A stretch of DNA of 64,000 bases, from positions 18,394-82,393 of the forward strand of contig CAKSAM010000009.1 in assembly GCA_934436245.1 (NCBI GenBank), in the 5' to 3' direction. A program made the position numbers and the translations under genes. Of this stretch, positions 29,357 to 39,205 are shown one piece after another. Position 1 is the stretch's first letter; every line of letters starts with the position of its first letter. The notes below the pieces were generated by a model. It was not told where the DNA came from. It searched no databases and saw only the letters and a list, made by a program, of their open reading frames with translations. This DNA is from an uncultured Acetatifactor sp. (GTDB lineage Bacteria; Bacillota; Clostridia; Lachnospirales; Lachnospiraceae).

Positions 29357-30205
29357 ATGAGTAATGAATTTATCAATATTGATTCTGCAAACGCAGGCAG
29401 TTCTCCGGAACATTTCCAGCTGCGTTACATCTCCATCTCCAAATACGAAGGTGACTGGCAGTCCCTTCCGCATACCCATCACTTTTCAGAACTGTTCTAT
29501 GTCCTGCGGGGTGAGGGAGCCTTCTATATAGAGAATGAAAAGGTGCCTGTGAAGACGGACGATCTGGTCATCATCAACCCTTATGTAGAGCACACGGAGA
29601 AAACACTTCCCAACGATCCCATGGAATATATCGTATTCGGTGTGGAAGGACTCGCATTTTCCTTTTCCGGTGCAGGGCAGGACAACCCGAAGGGCTACAG
29701 CTTCTACAGCTACGGCTCTGACAAAAAACAGTTCATCAACTTCGCCCAGCTGATGATGCAGGAATTCCGTGACAAGCTTCCCGGCTTTGAACAGGTATGT
29801 CACGGACTGCTCCAGGTGCTTTTAGTATATATTTCCCGGAAGCAGAACCTGTCCGTCATCTCCGACTCCTCCTTCCAGCTGTCCAAGGAATGTGCTCTGG
29901 CGAAGCGGTATATCGACTCCAATTATTCCCAGAACATTACATTGGATTCCCTGGCGGAGATCACGCATATCAACAAATTCTATCTGGCACACTCCTTTAC
30001 TGAATGTGTCGGGCAGTCTCCGATCAATTACCTGACAGACCGGAGGCTGGAAGCCTGTAAAGAGCTTCTGGTATCCTCCAATCTGTCGGTAGCGCAGGTA
30101 GCCACCAGTGTCGGATTTTCTTCGCAATCTTATTTCTCGCAGATCTTCCGCAAAAAGACCGGCATGACACCACGCCAGTACCGGAGCCGGTATGCCCGGA
30201 AATAA
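29357..30205 (+). CDS. AraC-family transcriptional regulator
   Basis: 282 residues. An N-terminal cupin-like sensor with LPHTHHFSELFYVLRGEG (about residues 37-54) is followed by a C-terminal pair of helix-turn-helix units (about residues 180-280) ending in the typical GFSSQSYFSQIFRKKTGMTPRQYR. It probably senses a sugar and activates the divergent GH112 operon. GAAGG precedes the ATG by about 8 bases. It is a single-gene transcript closed by the terminator at 30218-30260. Confidence 0.9.
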   Translation: MSNEFINIDSANAGSSPEHFQLRYISISKYEGDWQSLPHTHHFSELFYVLRGEGAFYIENEKVPVKTDDLVIINPYVEHTEKTLPNDPMEYIVFGVEGLAFSFSGAGQDNPKGYSFYSYGSDKKQFINFAQLMMQEFRDKLPGFEQVCHGLLQVLLVYISRKQNLSVISDSSFQLSKECALAKRYIDSNYSQNITLDSLAEITHINKFYLAHSFTECVGQSPINYLTDRRLEACKELLVSSNLSVAQVATSVGFSSQSYFSQIFRKKTGMTPRQYRSRYARK

Positions 30206-30217
30206 TATGCCCGTTAT

Positions 30218-30262
30218 AAAAGACCTCACCGTCGGCACAGCTGCCGCCTGTGAGGTCTTTCC
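30218..30262. terminator. Bidirectional terminator after the AraC gene
   Basis: AAAGACCTCAC and GTGAGGTCTTT are perfect complements with a further GGC/GCC pairing inside the loop. T-rich flanks are short. It separates the regulator from the convergent membrane protein gene. Confidence 0.75.
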
Positions 30263-30291
30263 CTGCACATTTATTCACTGATTTGATCCAC

Positions 30292-31407
30292 TTATTTGAT
30301 CCATCCCCAGCTCAGTCCTAAATATTCCACCAGAAAATACATTCCACGCAGCCATACCAGTGCACCGCATCCGTAAAGCATAACGCCGTATTCCTTTTGT
30401 CTGTCCACCATTTTCCCGGTCATGGCAAGGATCGCACAGATCAGCAGCACCATGGTTCCGAATGCCGCTCTGTCGGGATAGTGGGGGGAGAGGACCATGG
30501 CTCCCCAGGATAATAACGCTCCCAATAACAGCAGATCGATCTCTCTTCCCAGAGCTTCCTTCAGCATTCCCTTGCAGATCATCACCAGAAATACCGTCAG
30601 AAGCAGGGTCGGGAATAAATATTCCATGACACCTTTTGCTTCCGCATAAAAGCGCAGATAAAGCTTCCACAACAGACTATAAGATTCCGCCGCCGTTTCC
30701 TCTGTGCGGACAAAATTGCCCGGCGCTGCGATCATCAGAATACTTCCCGCCAGACAGCTGATATTGCCCAGATACATCCATAGTGGGATTTTCTTATGTT
30801 CTCTGTGACGTAACGCCATCACTAATAAGCTTAAGATCCAGACAGCCGGTCCCATGTTTTCATTGCTCCAGCCGGCGATCAGACCTAAAGGAAGTATCCA
30901 GACGATGATCCCCGGCAGATTCTTTTCCTCATATCTCAGATAACAGAACAGAAACATCAGAAGGAATCCGGACATATACAGATAATTGGCCGCTCCGGCC
31001 TCCCAGAACATACTCATTTTCCAGTTGGCATTCAGACCGGTCAGCATTCCCAGTGCCACAAAATAGTACGGGATCTTACGTCTGCCGGATACCATACAGA
31101 CAAGCAGCGCCAGCAAAAACGTCATGACGGTATTCAGAATATCCGCCCAGTTCTCTCCGGCCAGCAGAATCAGCTGCAGCAGGCCGTGAGCCATACTTCT
31201 GCCACCCCAGTTAAAATAATGCCAGATCTGTGCATGGATAATGTCACTGAGATTCCGGATCGGTGTGTCCTCGTACAACACCGTGGAATACCAATCGTCG
31301 TCCATCATAAAATCGATCTCATAATTGACCCGCCAGACAATGATTCCTGTCAGTACGATCAGTGCCAGACTGATCCACCGGATGATTTTTTTCTGCTTTT
31401 CCTGCAT
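30292..31407 (-). CDS. Multi-pass membrane protein, DUF6056-like
   Basis: About 371 residues from the ATG at 31407, which has GGAG 6 bases upstream; an ATG four codons earlier lies too close to a purine stretch. It has about ten hydrophobic segments. After the first lies an acidic MDDDWY loop, as in GT-C type glycosyltransferases that use lipid-linked sugars. I recognise it only as the DUF6056-type family common in Lachnospiraceae, with no proven function. It follows dapL after 37 bp. Confidence 0.7.
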   Translation of the reverse strand: MQEKQKKIIRWISLALIVLTGIIVWRVNYEIDFMMDDDWYSTVLYEDTPIRNLSDIIHAQIWHYFNWGGRSMAHGLLQLILLAGENWADILNTVMTFLLALLVCMVSGRRKIPYYFVALGMLTGLNANWKMSMFWEAGAANYLYMSGFLLMFLFCYLRYEEKNLPGIIVWILPLGLIAGWSNENMGPAVWILSLLVMALRHREHKKIPLWMYLGNISCLAGSILMIAAPGNFVRTEETAAESYSLLWKLYLRFYAEAKGVMEYLFPTLLLTVFLVMICKGMLKEALGREIDLLLLGALLSWGAMVLSPHYPDRAAFGTMVLLICAILAMTGKMVDRQKEYGVMLYGCGALVWLRGMYFLVEYLGLSWGWIK

Positions 31408-31444
31408 AATCTGCTCCATTCCTTTTATGGCAAAGAACGGCTGC

Positions 31445-32665
31445 CTATAACTGAATCTTCTTCAGACGATCCACTGCCTCCACAGTATTCTCGTAGCTTC
31501 CGAAAGCCGTCAGACGGAAATAATGCTCTCCACTGGGTCCGAAACCGGAACCGGGGGTACCTACTACGTTGACGTTCTCCAACAGATAGTCGAAAAACTC
31601 CCAGCTGGTCATGCCGTTCGGCGCTTTTAACCAGATGTAAGGCGCATTTACACCACCGGATACCGTGAAGCCTGCTTCTTTTAAGCCCTTCAGGATATAC
31701 TGTGCGTTATTCATGTAATAAGCAACCTGCTCCTTCAGCTGTGCCTTACCTGCTGCAGAATATACCGCCTCACCGGCCCGCTGTACGATATAGGGTGCTC
31801 CGTTGTATTTGGTACCATGTCTTCTTGCCCACAGTGCATGGAGGCTCACATCCCCACTCTTCAGATCCTTGGGGATCACGGTAAAGCCCAGACGCACTCC
31901 GGTAAAGCCGGCATTTTTAGAGAAGGAACGGAACTCGATGGCACAGGTTCTGGCTCCTTCACATTCATAGATGCTATGAGGCACATCCGGCTCGGAAATA
32001 TATGCTTCGTAGGCTGCATCATAGAGAATGACAGCACCTGCCTTGTTGGCATAGTCCACCCACTCCTGCAACTGTGCCTTGGTAATCGTAGCTCCGGTAG
32101 GATTGTTGGGGAAGCATAAATAGATCAGATCCGGGGTCTCCTTCGGAAGTTCCGGGGCAAATCCATTCTCTGCCAGACAGGGCATATAGATCACGTCACT
32201 CCAGGTCTCGGACTTCGGATCGTAAGTGCCGGTTCTGCCCGCCATGACGTTAGAATCCACGTATACCGGGTAAACAGGATCACACACTGCAATCTTATTG
32301 TCCAGGCTGAAGATCTCCTGAATATTGCCACAGTCACATTTTGCTCCATCGGATACAAAGATCTCATCCGGTGCAATATCGCAGCCTCTCGCCTTATAAT
32401 CATTCTCCGCAATGGCATTGCGCAGGAACTCATAGCCCAGGTCGGGAGCGTAGCCATGAAAAGTCTCCGCTTTTCCCATTTCATCCACTGCACCGTGCAG
32501 CGCATCAATGATGGCCGGTGCCAGGGGCTGTGTCACATCCCCGATGCCCAGACGGATGATCTTTTTATCCGGGTGGGCTGCGGAATAGGCACTTACCTTT
32601 TTGCCGATGGTGGAAAATAAATAGCTTCCGGGAAGTTTTAAATAGTTGTCGTTTACTTTAAACAT
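31445..32665 (-). CDS. dapL: LL-diaminopimelate aminotransferase
   Basis: 406 residues, PLP fold type I. It makes LL-diaminopimelate directly from tetrahydrodipicolinate with glutamate, the short lysine and cell-wall route. The PLP lysine lies in [17 protein letters not shown], and the N-terminal [14 protein letters not shown] segment is typical of DapL. AGGAG is 7-8 bases before the ATG. dapF is the next gene upstream, so two consecutive pathway steps are encoded together. Confidence 0.96.
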   Translation of the reverse strand: MFKVNDNYLKLPGSYLFSTIGKKVSAYSAAHPDKKIIRLGIGDVTQPLAPAIIDALHGAVDEMGKAETFHGYAPDLGYEFLRNAIAENDYKARGCDIAPDEIFVSDGAKCDCGNIQEIFSLDNKIAVCDPVYPVYVDSNVMAGRTGTYDPKSETWSDVIYMPCLAENGFAPELPKETPDLIYLCFPNNPTGATITKAQLQEWVDYANKAGAVILYDAAYEAYISEPDVPHSIYECEGARTCAIEFRSFSKNAGFTGVRLGFTVIPKDLKSGDVSLHALWARRHGTKYNGAPYIVQRAGEAVYSAAGKAQLKEQVAYYMNNAQYILKGLKEAGFTVSGGVNAPYIWLKAPNGMTSWEFFDYLLENVNVVGTPGSGFGPSGEHYFRLTAFGSYENTVEAVDRLKKIQL

Positions 32666-32696
32666 AATACGTTCTCCTCTCTATTATCCCTGGTGC

Positions 32697-32880
32697 AGTG
32701 TTGCTGTCACCCTGCTGGCGTAAATAAGCAATTTTTCCGCACTACGTGCTCTCAAAATTGCAACGAACATTCGTAATCCGGGCTGATCGCCCTACTTACT
32801 TATGTTCGTTTACTCCTCTCATAGCAACACATCTTTGCCTGCAAGCAGTCAATCTGTGTTGCTATGGAGGAGTTTATTTT
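32697..32880. repeat. Structured element between dapF and dapL
   Basis: Two long perfect inverted repeats lie in the 216-bp gap: AACGAACAT (32762-32770) with ATGTTCGTT (32802-32810), enclosing GGGC/GCCC; and CATAGCAACACA (32820-32831) with TGTGTTGCTATG (32855-32866), flanked by ACTCCTC-type arms that extend the stem. No frame codes. It may be an intergenic mobile repeat or a processing site that sets the dapF:dapL ratio. Confidence 0.6.
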
Positions 32881-32881
32881 A

Positions 32882-33769
32882 TCAGATGGAGTACGGGTCC
32901 ACTTCACCTTCAAATACGATCTTCGCAGGACCGGTCATGTAGACCAGATTCTCCCTGCGGTCCCATTTGATGTGCAGTTCACCGCCTAATAGTTTAACAG
33001 TTATTTCCTCGTCCGTCAAACCATTTAGCACACATGCCACCGCCGTGGCACAGCATCCGGTACCGCAGGCAAGAGTCTCTCCGGTGCCTCTCTCCCAGAC
33101 ACGCATGAAGACATTTCTCCGGTCCAGGATCTCTACGAACTCAGTGTTCGTCCGGTTAGGGAAACAGGAATGATGCTCAAACTCCGGACCAATCTTTTCA
33201 ATGTCCAGATCCCTGACATCTTCCATAAATACAATGGCATGAGGATTGCCCATGGAGACACAGGTCATGCGGTATTCCGTACCATCTACCGTGATCGGTG
33301 CATTTACCACAGCAGATCCGTCTGCTGTCTCTTGCGTAGCCTCTGCCGTCACCGGTACCTCTGCCGGTGTGAGAATGGGATTGCCCATGTTCACCTGTAC
33401 CAAAGTCACCTGTCCTCTGTCTGTGGCAGTTTTACCCTCCACAGTGAGCTTCAGATATTTTATTTTGCCGGCACTGACGATGGTAATGTCTGTTTTATCC
33501 GTCAATCCCTTGTCGTAGACATATTTTGCCACGCAGCGGATACCGTTGCCGCACATCTCCGAGCGGCTGCCGTCCGCATTGTACATTTCCATCTCAAAAT
33601 CGGCTGCTTTCGCCGGATTGATGAAGATCACACCGTCTCCGCCGATTCCGAAATGCCTGTCGCTAAGCTTTCTGACGATCTCCGGCTTCTCTTCCGCTGA
33701 AAGCTTCTCCGTAAAGCCGTTAACATATACATAATCATTGCCACATCCCTGCATTTTTGTGAATTTCAT
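32882..33769 (-). CDS. dapF: Diaminopimelate epimerase
   Basis: 295 residues. It converts LL- to meso-diaminopimelate for peptidoglycan and lysine. Both catalytic cysteines are seen, in SEMCGNGIRC and in LACGTGCCATA. The ATG is one base after the stop of the upstream membrane-protein gene, so the two are almost certainly cotranscribed. A loop of about 20 residues (around VTAEATQETADGS) is longer than in many homologues. Confidence 0.96.
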   Translation of the reverse strand: MKFTKMQGCGNDYVYVNGFTEKLSAEEKPEIVRKLSDRHFGIGGDGVIFINPAKAADFEMEMYNADGSRSEMCGNGIRCVAKYVYDKGLTDKTDITIVSAGKIKYLKLTVEGKTATDRGQVTLVQVNMGNPILTPAEVPVTAEATQETADGSAVVNAPITVDGTEYRMTCVSMGNPHAIVFMEDVRDLDIEKIGPEFEHHSCFPNRTNTEFVEILDRRNVFMRVWERGTGETLACGTGCCATAVACVLNGLTDEEITVKLLGGELHIKWDRRENLVYMTGPAKIVFEGEVDPYSI

Positions 33770-33770
33770 A

Positions 33771-35945
33771 TCAGTTTTCTCCTACGACTTTCTTCTTATG
33801 ACACAATAATTTCCAGATTCCATATCCTCCCAGACCCAAAAACGTGATTCCGCTTATGGCATCCGTTACATGCATCCACGGTAATCCTTCATACCACACA
33901 CAGATGTCAGACTCTCCTTTCGGAACCACACAGGATACCAGGGTATCTCCATATAAGGCCTCCTGTTTCTCTCCGTTAATTTCTACATAATATCCGGGGA
34001 TATAATAATCCGGCAGATACAGCTGCGTCTGTTCCTCCGCAGATACGTGTACCCGGATGTTATTTCCCTTTTTCTCATAACCGGAATAAGTTACCTGCAC
34101 ACCATCCTTATTGTAAACAACAGCTTCCCCCCGATAATAGTTCAGCTTTGCATCTTCTGTGTAAAACATGTACAGGGTATCCCCTCCATCGGTTCCGTCT
34201 GCCTGCACTTTGTCTGTCATCATACCCATTCCGTCTGTGATACTGTCGAAGAAATAGGTCGTGGACAGAAACAGGAGAACCCCCATGACTCCATAGATCC
34301 ATTTTTTATCAGGATCCTCTGCCGTTCTCACAACTCCTATCGCCGTTGGAATGCATAGCAACAGACTGACCGGAGATAACATTCGCCAGGTATACTGCAA
34401 AGGTGCTGTCAACGTATGAAACAATGGCAGTTCATATAATTTTGTCCACGGAAATATGTAGGAGCAAAATACTATACATACTACCGAAAACAGCAGGCAC
34501 TGTCTTCCGGCTCTCTCCACCGCATCCGCTTCCTTTTTCCGGGCGCTCTGGTAACAGAACAGGATTGCGCCCGCCAGCAGGACAGCACCTACTGTCAAAG
34601 GCATTTCTCCCTGGGTACTACCGGCTCCAATGTTATGTCCGTCCGCCTTCATATAGTTGGTAAACATCTGGGTAAAATACACCACGCTGTCCGGTACATT
34701 GGGATCCATCTGCATGACCACCAGATCCTGTCCGCTGAAATACAGGAACGGTACCAGAAAACTGATGTTTAACAAAAGTGTACAGACCGCCGCCTTGATG
34801 CAGGAAAACAACCGTTTCCACATATCTGTTTTCCGGCGGCTGACAATGAATACGATGGCTTCTGCTGCCAGCAGGACCACACAAATTTCGGTTGTCAGCA
34901 CATGAGACTGCACAACTGCCGTCATCCCCAACATTAACAGATACCATTTCCTGTGATCTCCCCAGAATACTTCATAGCATCCCCACAGGATTAACGGCAG
35001 GAATGTCATAGCCAGAGCCTCTCCTACGGCGCATCTGTATAACACATCATTCAGACGGTACAGGGAAAACGTATACAGCAGGCTGCATACCCATCCGATC
35101 CGTTCGGAATGGCAGATTCTTCTGGCGCTGAAATATGCCAGCAGTGCTGCCCCAATATTTATGCAAAGCAGCAACAGTTTGAAACAGAGCATCAGAGAAA
35201 CCCTGGCAAACCGCAATAGGGCAAAAGGATACAAAAACAGCTGCGGATACATCGTTGCCGACAGGCTCCCGTAACCGGCGGCCTGAATGGGATTCACCTT
35301 TACCGGAAATTCTCCTACTCTCAATGCCTGGTATATTCCCTCTATTCTTGCAAGATGGAACGCTATATCATGTCCTGACATAAGTGCATTGCAGAAAAGA
35401 GGAAAACTTGCAGTAACGCCTATCCCTACCAGTATTGCTATCGTCCGGTATTTTTCCAACGGGACATAGCTTCCTAAACAGAAGGTAAGCAGTGCCAACA
35501 GTAGAAACAGTACCGCCAGAAAATACGAATCGCTATTAGGCAATTGAACACTTTGAATCTCTATTCTCTGAATTTCTACAGCATCTCCAGACGTAATCTT
35601 TGTTTCTATTCCATAGGTCCCTTTTTCAAGGTGTAACTGCAATCTGACAATTCCTGTATAATCCTTTAATACTTCCTCTGCCAGCGGTTCTCCCGTCAGA
35701 TTATTCCCGGATACCGCCTGATCAGAATACAGAATGCAGCTGCTTCCACTGCCTGCACCTGTATAGGTAACCTCTACCACATAATCTCCCTCCTGTAAAA
35801 AGGGAATTGTTTCCTGTCCTACATATGTCAGATGATAAGCATTCACATTTATTATCAGACATATTGCCATGATCACAAAAAATAACATCAGTAGTTTATG
35901 AACAAACTGCAGATGATATTTGCTATGTATATTCAGCCGTTTCAT
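33771..35945 (-). CDS. Large membrane protein, YfhO/GT-C-like
   Basis: 724 residues with an N-terminal helix, an extracellular beta-rich part (about residues 35-150), about ten further membrane helices, and a soluble C-terminal part (about 590-690) closed by one helix. The GHDIAFHLARIEGIYQALR stretch after the second helix resembles the acidic loop of GT-C glycosyltransferases. Such proteins add sugars to wall polymers, but no exact role is known. It lies between the ANTAR regulator (15 bp upstream) and dapF (1 bp downstream). Confidence 0.7.
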   Translation of the reverse strand: MKRLNIHSKYHLQFVHKLLMLFFVIMAICLIINVNAYHLTYVGQETIPFLQEGDYVVEVTYTGAGSGSSCILYSDQAVSGNNLTGEPLAEEVLKDYTGIVRLQLHLEKGTYGIETKITSGDAVEIQRIEIQSVQLPNSDSYFLAVLFLLLALLTFCLGSYVPLEKYRTIAILVGIGVTASFPLFCNALMSGHDIAFHLARIEGIYQALRVGEFPVKVNPIQAAGYGSLSATMYPQLFLYPFALLRFARVSLMLCFKLLLLCINIGAALLAYFSARRICHSERIGWVCSLLYTFSLYRLNDVLYRCAVGEALAMTFLPLILWGCYEVFWGDHRKWYLLMLGMTAVVQSHVLTTEICVVLLAAEAIVFIVSRRKTDMWKRLFSCIKAAVCTLLLNISFLVPFLYFSGQDLVVMQMDPNVPDSVVYFTQMFTNYMKADGHNIGAGSTQGEMPLTVGAVLLAGAILFCYQSARKKEADAVERAGRQCLLFSVVCIVFCSYIFPWTKLYELPLFHTLTAPLQYTWRMLSPVSLLLCIPTAIGVVRTAEDPDKKWIYGVMGVLLFLSTTYFFDSITDGMGMMTDKVQADGTDGGDTLYMFYTEDAKLNYYRGEAVVYNKDGVQVTYSGYEKKGNNIRVHVSAEEQTQLYLPDYYIPGYYVEINGEKQEALYGDTLVSCVVPKGESDICVWYEGLPWMHVTDAISGITFLGLGGYGIWKLLCHKKKVVGEN

Positions 35946-35960
35946 TGTATCTCGATCTCC

Positions 35961-36509
35961 CTATTCCGCCATCATTGACAGCACCATCTGCGCTGTTTCT
36001 ACCAGATTGGTTCCGCTGTCCATACTTGTCTTCTGAAGATACCGGTGGGCTTCTTCTTCCGTCATATGATTTCTTGCCATCAAAAGTTCCTTGGCATCCT
36101 TAATTGCCTTTTCATCCGCTGCATTTCGTACCTTCGGCTGCATGCGGCGCTTTCTTCTGCGGCGTTCCACACCCTCTGCCATCAGATTCACCGTGTTGAT
36201 CAGATCCTGTACCTTTAACGGCATGGAGAGACATACGATCCCGTTCCCATAACATTCACTGATCAGATTCTGCGATGCCATCAACAGCATCTCAAAGCCC
36301 TCCGGCAGATCATCATGCAATTCTGTATATACCATATCTGCCAGCTTATAGCTGCAGATCACAATACCATCATTCAGACCGTCTGCCTGACTGATGGCCT
36401 GGGTGCCCGTGGTACAGATACCCGTGACCTGAAAGCCACTGCGTACCAGGATATTCTTGACGCCCTTGGCTTCCTCCAGCTTCGGCAGTACGACAATAAT
36501 GTTCGTCAT
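35961..36509 (-). CDS. ANTAR-domain antitermination regulator
   Basis: 182 residues. An N-terminal receiver-like domain (residues 1-115) is followed by a basic linker (RRRRKRR) and a C-terminal ANTAR RNA-binding domain (about 119-180, with AKELLMARNHMTEEEAHRYL). The receiver lacks a clear phosphorylatable Asp: the strand ends read VVLP and VICS. ANTAR proteins prevent early termination of nitrogen-metabolism transcripts by binding paired hairpins. AGGAGG lies 6 bases before the ATG. It directly follows glnA, the obvious target. Confidence 0.88.
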   Translation of the reverse strand: MTNIIVVLPKLEEAKGVKNILVRSGFQVTGICTTGTQAISQADGLNDGIVICSYKLADMVYTELHDDLPEGFEMLLMASQNLISECYGNGIVCLSMPLKVQDLINTVNLMAEGVERRRRKRRMQPKVRNAADEKAIKDAKELLMARNHMTEEEAHRYLQKTSMDSGTNLVETAQMVLSMMAE

Positions 36510-36692
36510 CGGCCCACCTCCTTTCTTCTGTCTTTTTTACTTTGCCATGCAACTATTCCGGACCCTCCCTCACATTTACCTTAGCAAAACTGCATACTGC
36601 CCGTGCTTTCCACTTACGCAGCTGATTTTCCTCATGTATGGGTCAGCGAGGTTCTGAATAGTTACTCTATTTTTACAAAAGAAAGGAAATTT

Positions 36693-38027
36693 CTAGTATT
36701 TGTACAGATACTCCTGGATCTCCCACTCGGAGACCTGGGAACGATACTCATGCCACTCCTTGCGCTTGGCATCAATGTATTTCCCGGCAATATGGTCTCC
36801 CAGCACTTCCTGAATGAACGTATCCTTCTCCAATTCCTCCACTGCTTCCAGCAGGGTGCCGGGCAGCTGATCGATCTTCAACGCTTTACGTTCTTCCTCA
36901 GACAGGGCAAAAATATTGGCATTGATGCTCTCGGGCGGATCAATTTTCTCACGGATACCCTGCAAACCAGCACTCAGGCAGACTGCCAGCGTCAGATACG
37001 GATTGGCAGCAGAATCGGGGCTGCGCAGTTCGATACGGGTAGCCTCTCCGTCTGCGGCAGCCGGAATACGGATCAGGGGGCTACGGTTCGTCGTACTCCA
37101 CGCAATGTAGACCGGTGCTTCGAAACCGGGCACCAGACGCTTGTAGGAATTCACCAGCGGATTCGTGATGGCCGCCATTCCTTTCACATGCTTCATGATC
37201 CCCCCTATGAAATAATATGCCTCTTTGCTCAGACCGTTGGGATCGGAGGCATCCCGGAAAATATTTTTCCCATCCTTCTGTAAGGACATATTGATGTGCA
37301 TGCCGGAGCCGTTGACACCGAACTTCGGCTTCGGCATAAAGGTAGCGTGCAGACCGTGGCGTCTGGCAATGGTGCGCACTGCCATCTTGAAGGTCATGAT
37401 ATTATCTGCAGTATGTAATGCCTCGTCATACCTGAAATCAATCTCATGCTGTGCCGGAGCCATCTCGTGGTGGGATGCCTCGATGACAAAGCCCATATCC
37501 TCCAGATTCATGACAATGTCACGACGGGCATTCTCACCGAAGTCCAGAGGTCCGATGTCAAAATACCCTGCCTGCTCGTGGGTATTGGTGGTCGGCATAG
37601 TATTTTCATCTGTATTGAACAGGAAAAATTCACATTCAGGACCTACCTCAAACGTATATCCCATGTCCTCCGCCTGCTGTACCGCACGCTTTAACACATA
37701 ACGGGGATCTCCCTCGAAAGGCTGCCCGTTGGGACGATAGACATCACAGATCATCCGGGCTACCTTGCCCTGCTGGGGTCTCCAGGGGAAAATCTCCAGC
37801 GTGGACAGATCCGGATACAGATACATGTCGGATTCCTCGATCCTGGCGAAACCGTCAATGGCGGAGCCGTCAAACATACACTTATTGCTCAATACCCGGT
37901 TCAGCTGACTGGCTGTCACGGCAATATTTTTCAGATTGCCGAACAGATCCGTGAACTGCAGACGGATAAATTCCACATCCTCCTCTTCCACAAGACGGAT
38001 GATATCTTCCTTGGTATAATTGTTCAT
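36693..38027 (-). CDS. glnA: Glutamine synthetase type I
   Basis: 444 residues from MNNYTKEDIIRL at 38027, chosen because GAGGG lies 5 bases upstream and this gives the standard GS-I alpha length; earlier in-frame ATGs extend to 38069. It makes glutamine from glutamate, ammonia and ATP as a dodecamer. Signature segments are FTDLFGNLKN, the NVNGSGMH-type KFGVNGSGMHINMS, and the ATP loop AHHEMAPAQHEIDF-like SHHEMAPAQHEIDF. The absence of the adenylylation Tyr region fits the alpha type of Firmicutes. The ANTAR gene follows. Confidence 0.96.
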   Translation of the reverse strand: MNNYTKEDIIRLVEEEDVEFIRLQFTDLFGNLKNIAVTASQLNRVLSNKCMFDGSAIDGFARIEESDMYLYPDLSTLEIFPWRPQQGKVARMICDVYRPNGQPFEGDPRYVLKRAVQQAEDMGYTFEVGPECEFFLFNTDENTMPTTNTHEQAGYFDIGPLDFGENARRDIVMNLEDMGFVIEASHHEMAPAQHEIDFRYDEALHTADNIMTFKMAVRTIARRHGLHATFMPKPKFGVNGSGMHINMSLQKDGKNIFRDASDPNGLSKEAYYFIGGIMKHVKGMAAITNPLVNSYKRLVPGFEAPVYIAWSTTNRSPLIRIPAAADGEATRIELRSPDSAANPYLTLAVCLSAGLQGIREKIDPPESINANIFALSEEERKALKIDQLPGTLLEAVEELEKDTFIQEVLGDHIAGKYIDAKRKEWHEYRSQVSEWEIQEYLYKY

Positions 38028-38104
38028 CGTTACCCTCATTTCTGCGCCGCCTGTCTGCTCCTTTTCCACGGGGCTGGCGCATCCGTGGAAATTGTAACTG
38101 TTCA

Positions 38105-38144
38105 GATAAAAAACGACATCACAGATGCCCTTTGAAAATGTGAT
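38105..38144 (-). promoter_or_regulatory. Candidate attenuator in the glnA leader
   Basis: On the minus strand ATCACA and TGTGAT enclose a 15-base loop and are followed by GTCGTTTTTT, a terminator-like arrangement about 15-20 bases after the predicted transcription start. A second stem, TTTCCACGG with CCGTGGAAA (38062-38091), follows. This could be the target of the ANTAR protein encoded downstream, but I could not identify the paired six-base loops with A1 and G4 that define proven ANTAR sites. Confidence 0.4.
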
Positions 38145-38167
38145 TCTGAATAATTATAGTCAATATA

Positions 38168-38197
38168 ACTATAGCAATGCCACTTTTGTCTTGTCAA
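38168..38197 (-). promoter_or_regulatory. Sigma-A-type promoter of glnA
   Basis: TTGACA and TATAGT on the minus strand are 18 bases apart. The -10 box is one arm of a TATAGT/ACTATA dyad, which could be a repressor site. The divergent gene starts at 38288. Confidence 0.6.
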
Positions 38198-38287
38198 TGC
38201 GAAGTTCTCCTTATTTGCTGTACTATGAATACCAGCCGCCGCATACTATTTATAAAGATCATCCCATCATTCCAAGGAGACTTAAGA

Positions 38288-39007
38288 ATGAGTGCAAATA
38301 CAAAGATCGTCGTCCTTCGCAGAAAAGAACTGCTCTATACCGGGATCTTCGCCGCATTGGGTGTGCTGTTCCTCATATTACTGTTGATGCTGCTGTTGCC
38401 GGAAAAAGATGCGGATACCTCCTCCGGAACACCGGATTCCCCTGGCAGTACTGCTGCTACCGAAATGCCGGATAATGTGGCGGATCTCGGACGTATCCCA
38501 CAATCCGCCCAGACGGAGGATGTCTCCACCGGGGCCGTTACCGATACCGATGCTGTTCTGGATAATGCTTCCGGGCCTGCCGGTACTGATAATACATACA
38601 TCCCGGGAATCTATACCACAGAGCTGATCCTCGGCAGTGAGACCGTGAATGTAGAGGTCATCGTAAACGACCACGCCATCACATCCTTAAGCCTGGCAGA
38701 TACTGATGAGACCCTGACCACCATGTATCCACTGCTACAGCCCACCATAGATTCCCTGAGTGAGCAGATCTGCGAGACACAGGATCTAAGTCAGGTGACA
38801 TATTCTGCGGAGACCAGATATACTTCCCTGGTGCTGCTGGAGGCTGTTAAGGCTTCACTGGAAAAGGCAAAGCCTAAGGCTACACCGGAAGCCACGGGTG
38901 CGCCGAAAGCTTCCACTGACAATTCCTCAGCCACCTCGTCAGAAACCGGCGAAAAAGCCGCAGAACCTACGAAGGTGCCGACAGCGGATATCAATCCTGC
39001 GGCGTAG
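38288..39007 (+). CDS. Membrane-anchored FMN-binding-like protein
   Basis: 239 residues from the ATG at 38288, which has AAGGAG 8 bases upstream. One N-terminal helix (about residues 16-37) is followed by a Ser/Thr/Asp-rich linker, a domain at about 95-185 starting YIPGIYTTELILGSETVNVE that resembles the FMN-binding domain of NqrC/RnfG-type proteins, and a low-complexity Ala/Thr/Pro/Lys tail. The canonical SGAT flavinylation motif is not obvious, so flavin attachment is doubtful. It stands alone, divergent from glnA, and ends at a strong terminator. Confidence 0.65.
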   Translation: MSANTKIVVLRRKELLYTGIFAALGVLFLILLLMLLLPEKDADTSSGTPDSPGSTAATEMPDNVADLGRIPQSAQTEDVSTGAVTDTDAVLDNASGPAGTDNTYIPGIYTTELILGSETVNVEVIVNDHAITSLSLADTDETLTTMYPLLQPTIDSLSEQICETQDLSQVTYSAETRYTSLVLLEAVKASLEKAKPKATPEATGAPKASTDNSSATSSETGEKAAEPTKVPTADINPAA

Positions 39008-39088
39008 AGAGTCAGGTGCCCTGTTTACAAGCTAGCGTAACAATCGCAGCTATTGCGCAGGCACAAATCTGTACCTGGCTCATCGTGT

Positions 39089-39140
39089 AACGCAAAAAAG
39101 GGCGCATGCCTCCCGGCATGCACCCCGTTGTGCGTTTTAT
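39089..39140 (+). terminator. Intrinsic terminator after the FMN-binding-like gene
   Basis: GGCGCATGCC and GGCATGCACCC pair around TCCC, with outer AACGCA/TGCGTT arms and TTTTATT following on the plus strand. Confidence 0.8.
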
Positions 39141-39205
39141 TGTAATATTTTGTTTGCAACACTGGGTTTATTTTATACTATTTGTGGGGGAGATGCAAGG
39201 GAAAA

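Noticed and set aside
38028..38170. Firm ANTAR-responsive RNA
   Set aside because: Stems and a T run are present, but the paired six-base loops with conserved A and G could not be found by eye, so it is listed only as a candidate attenuator.
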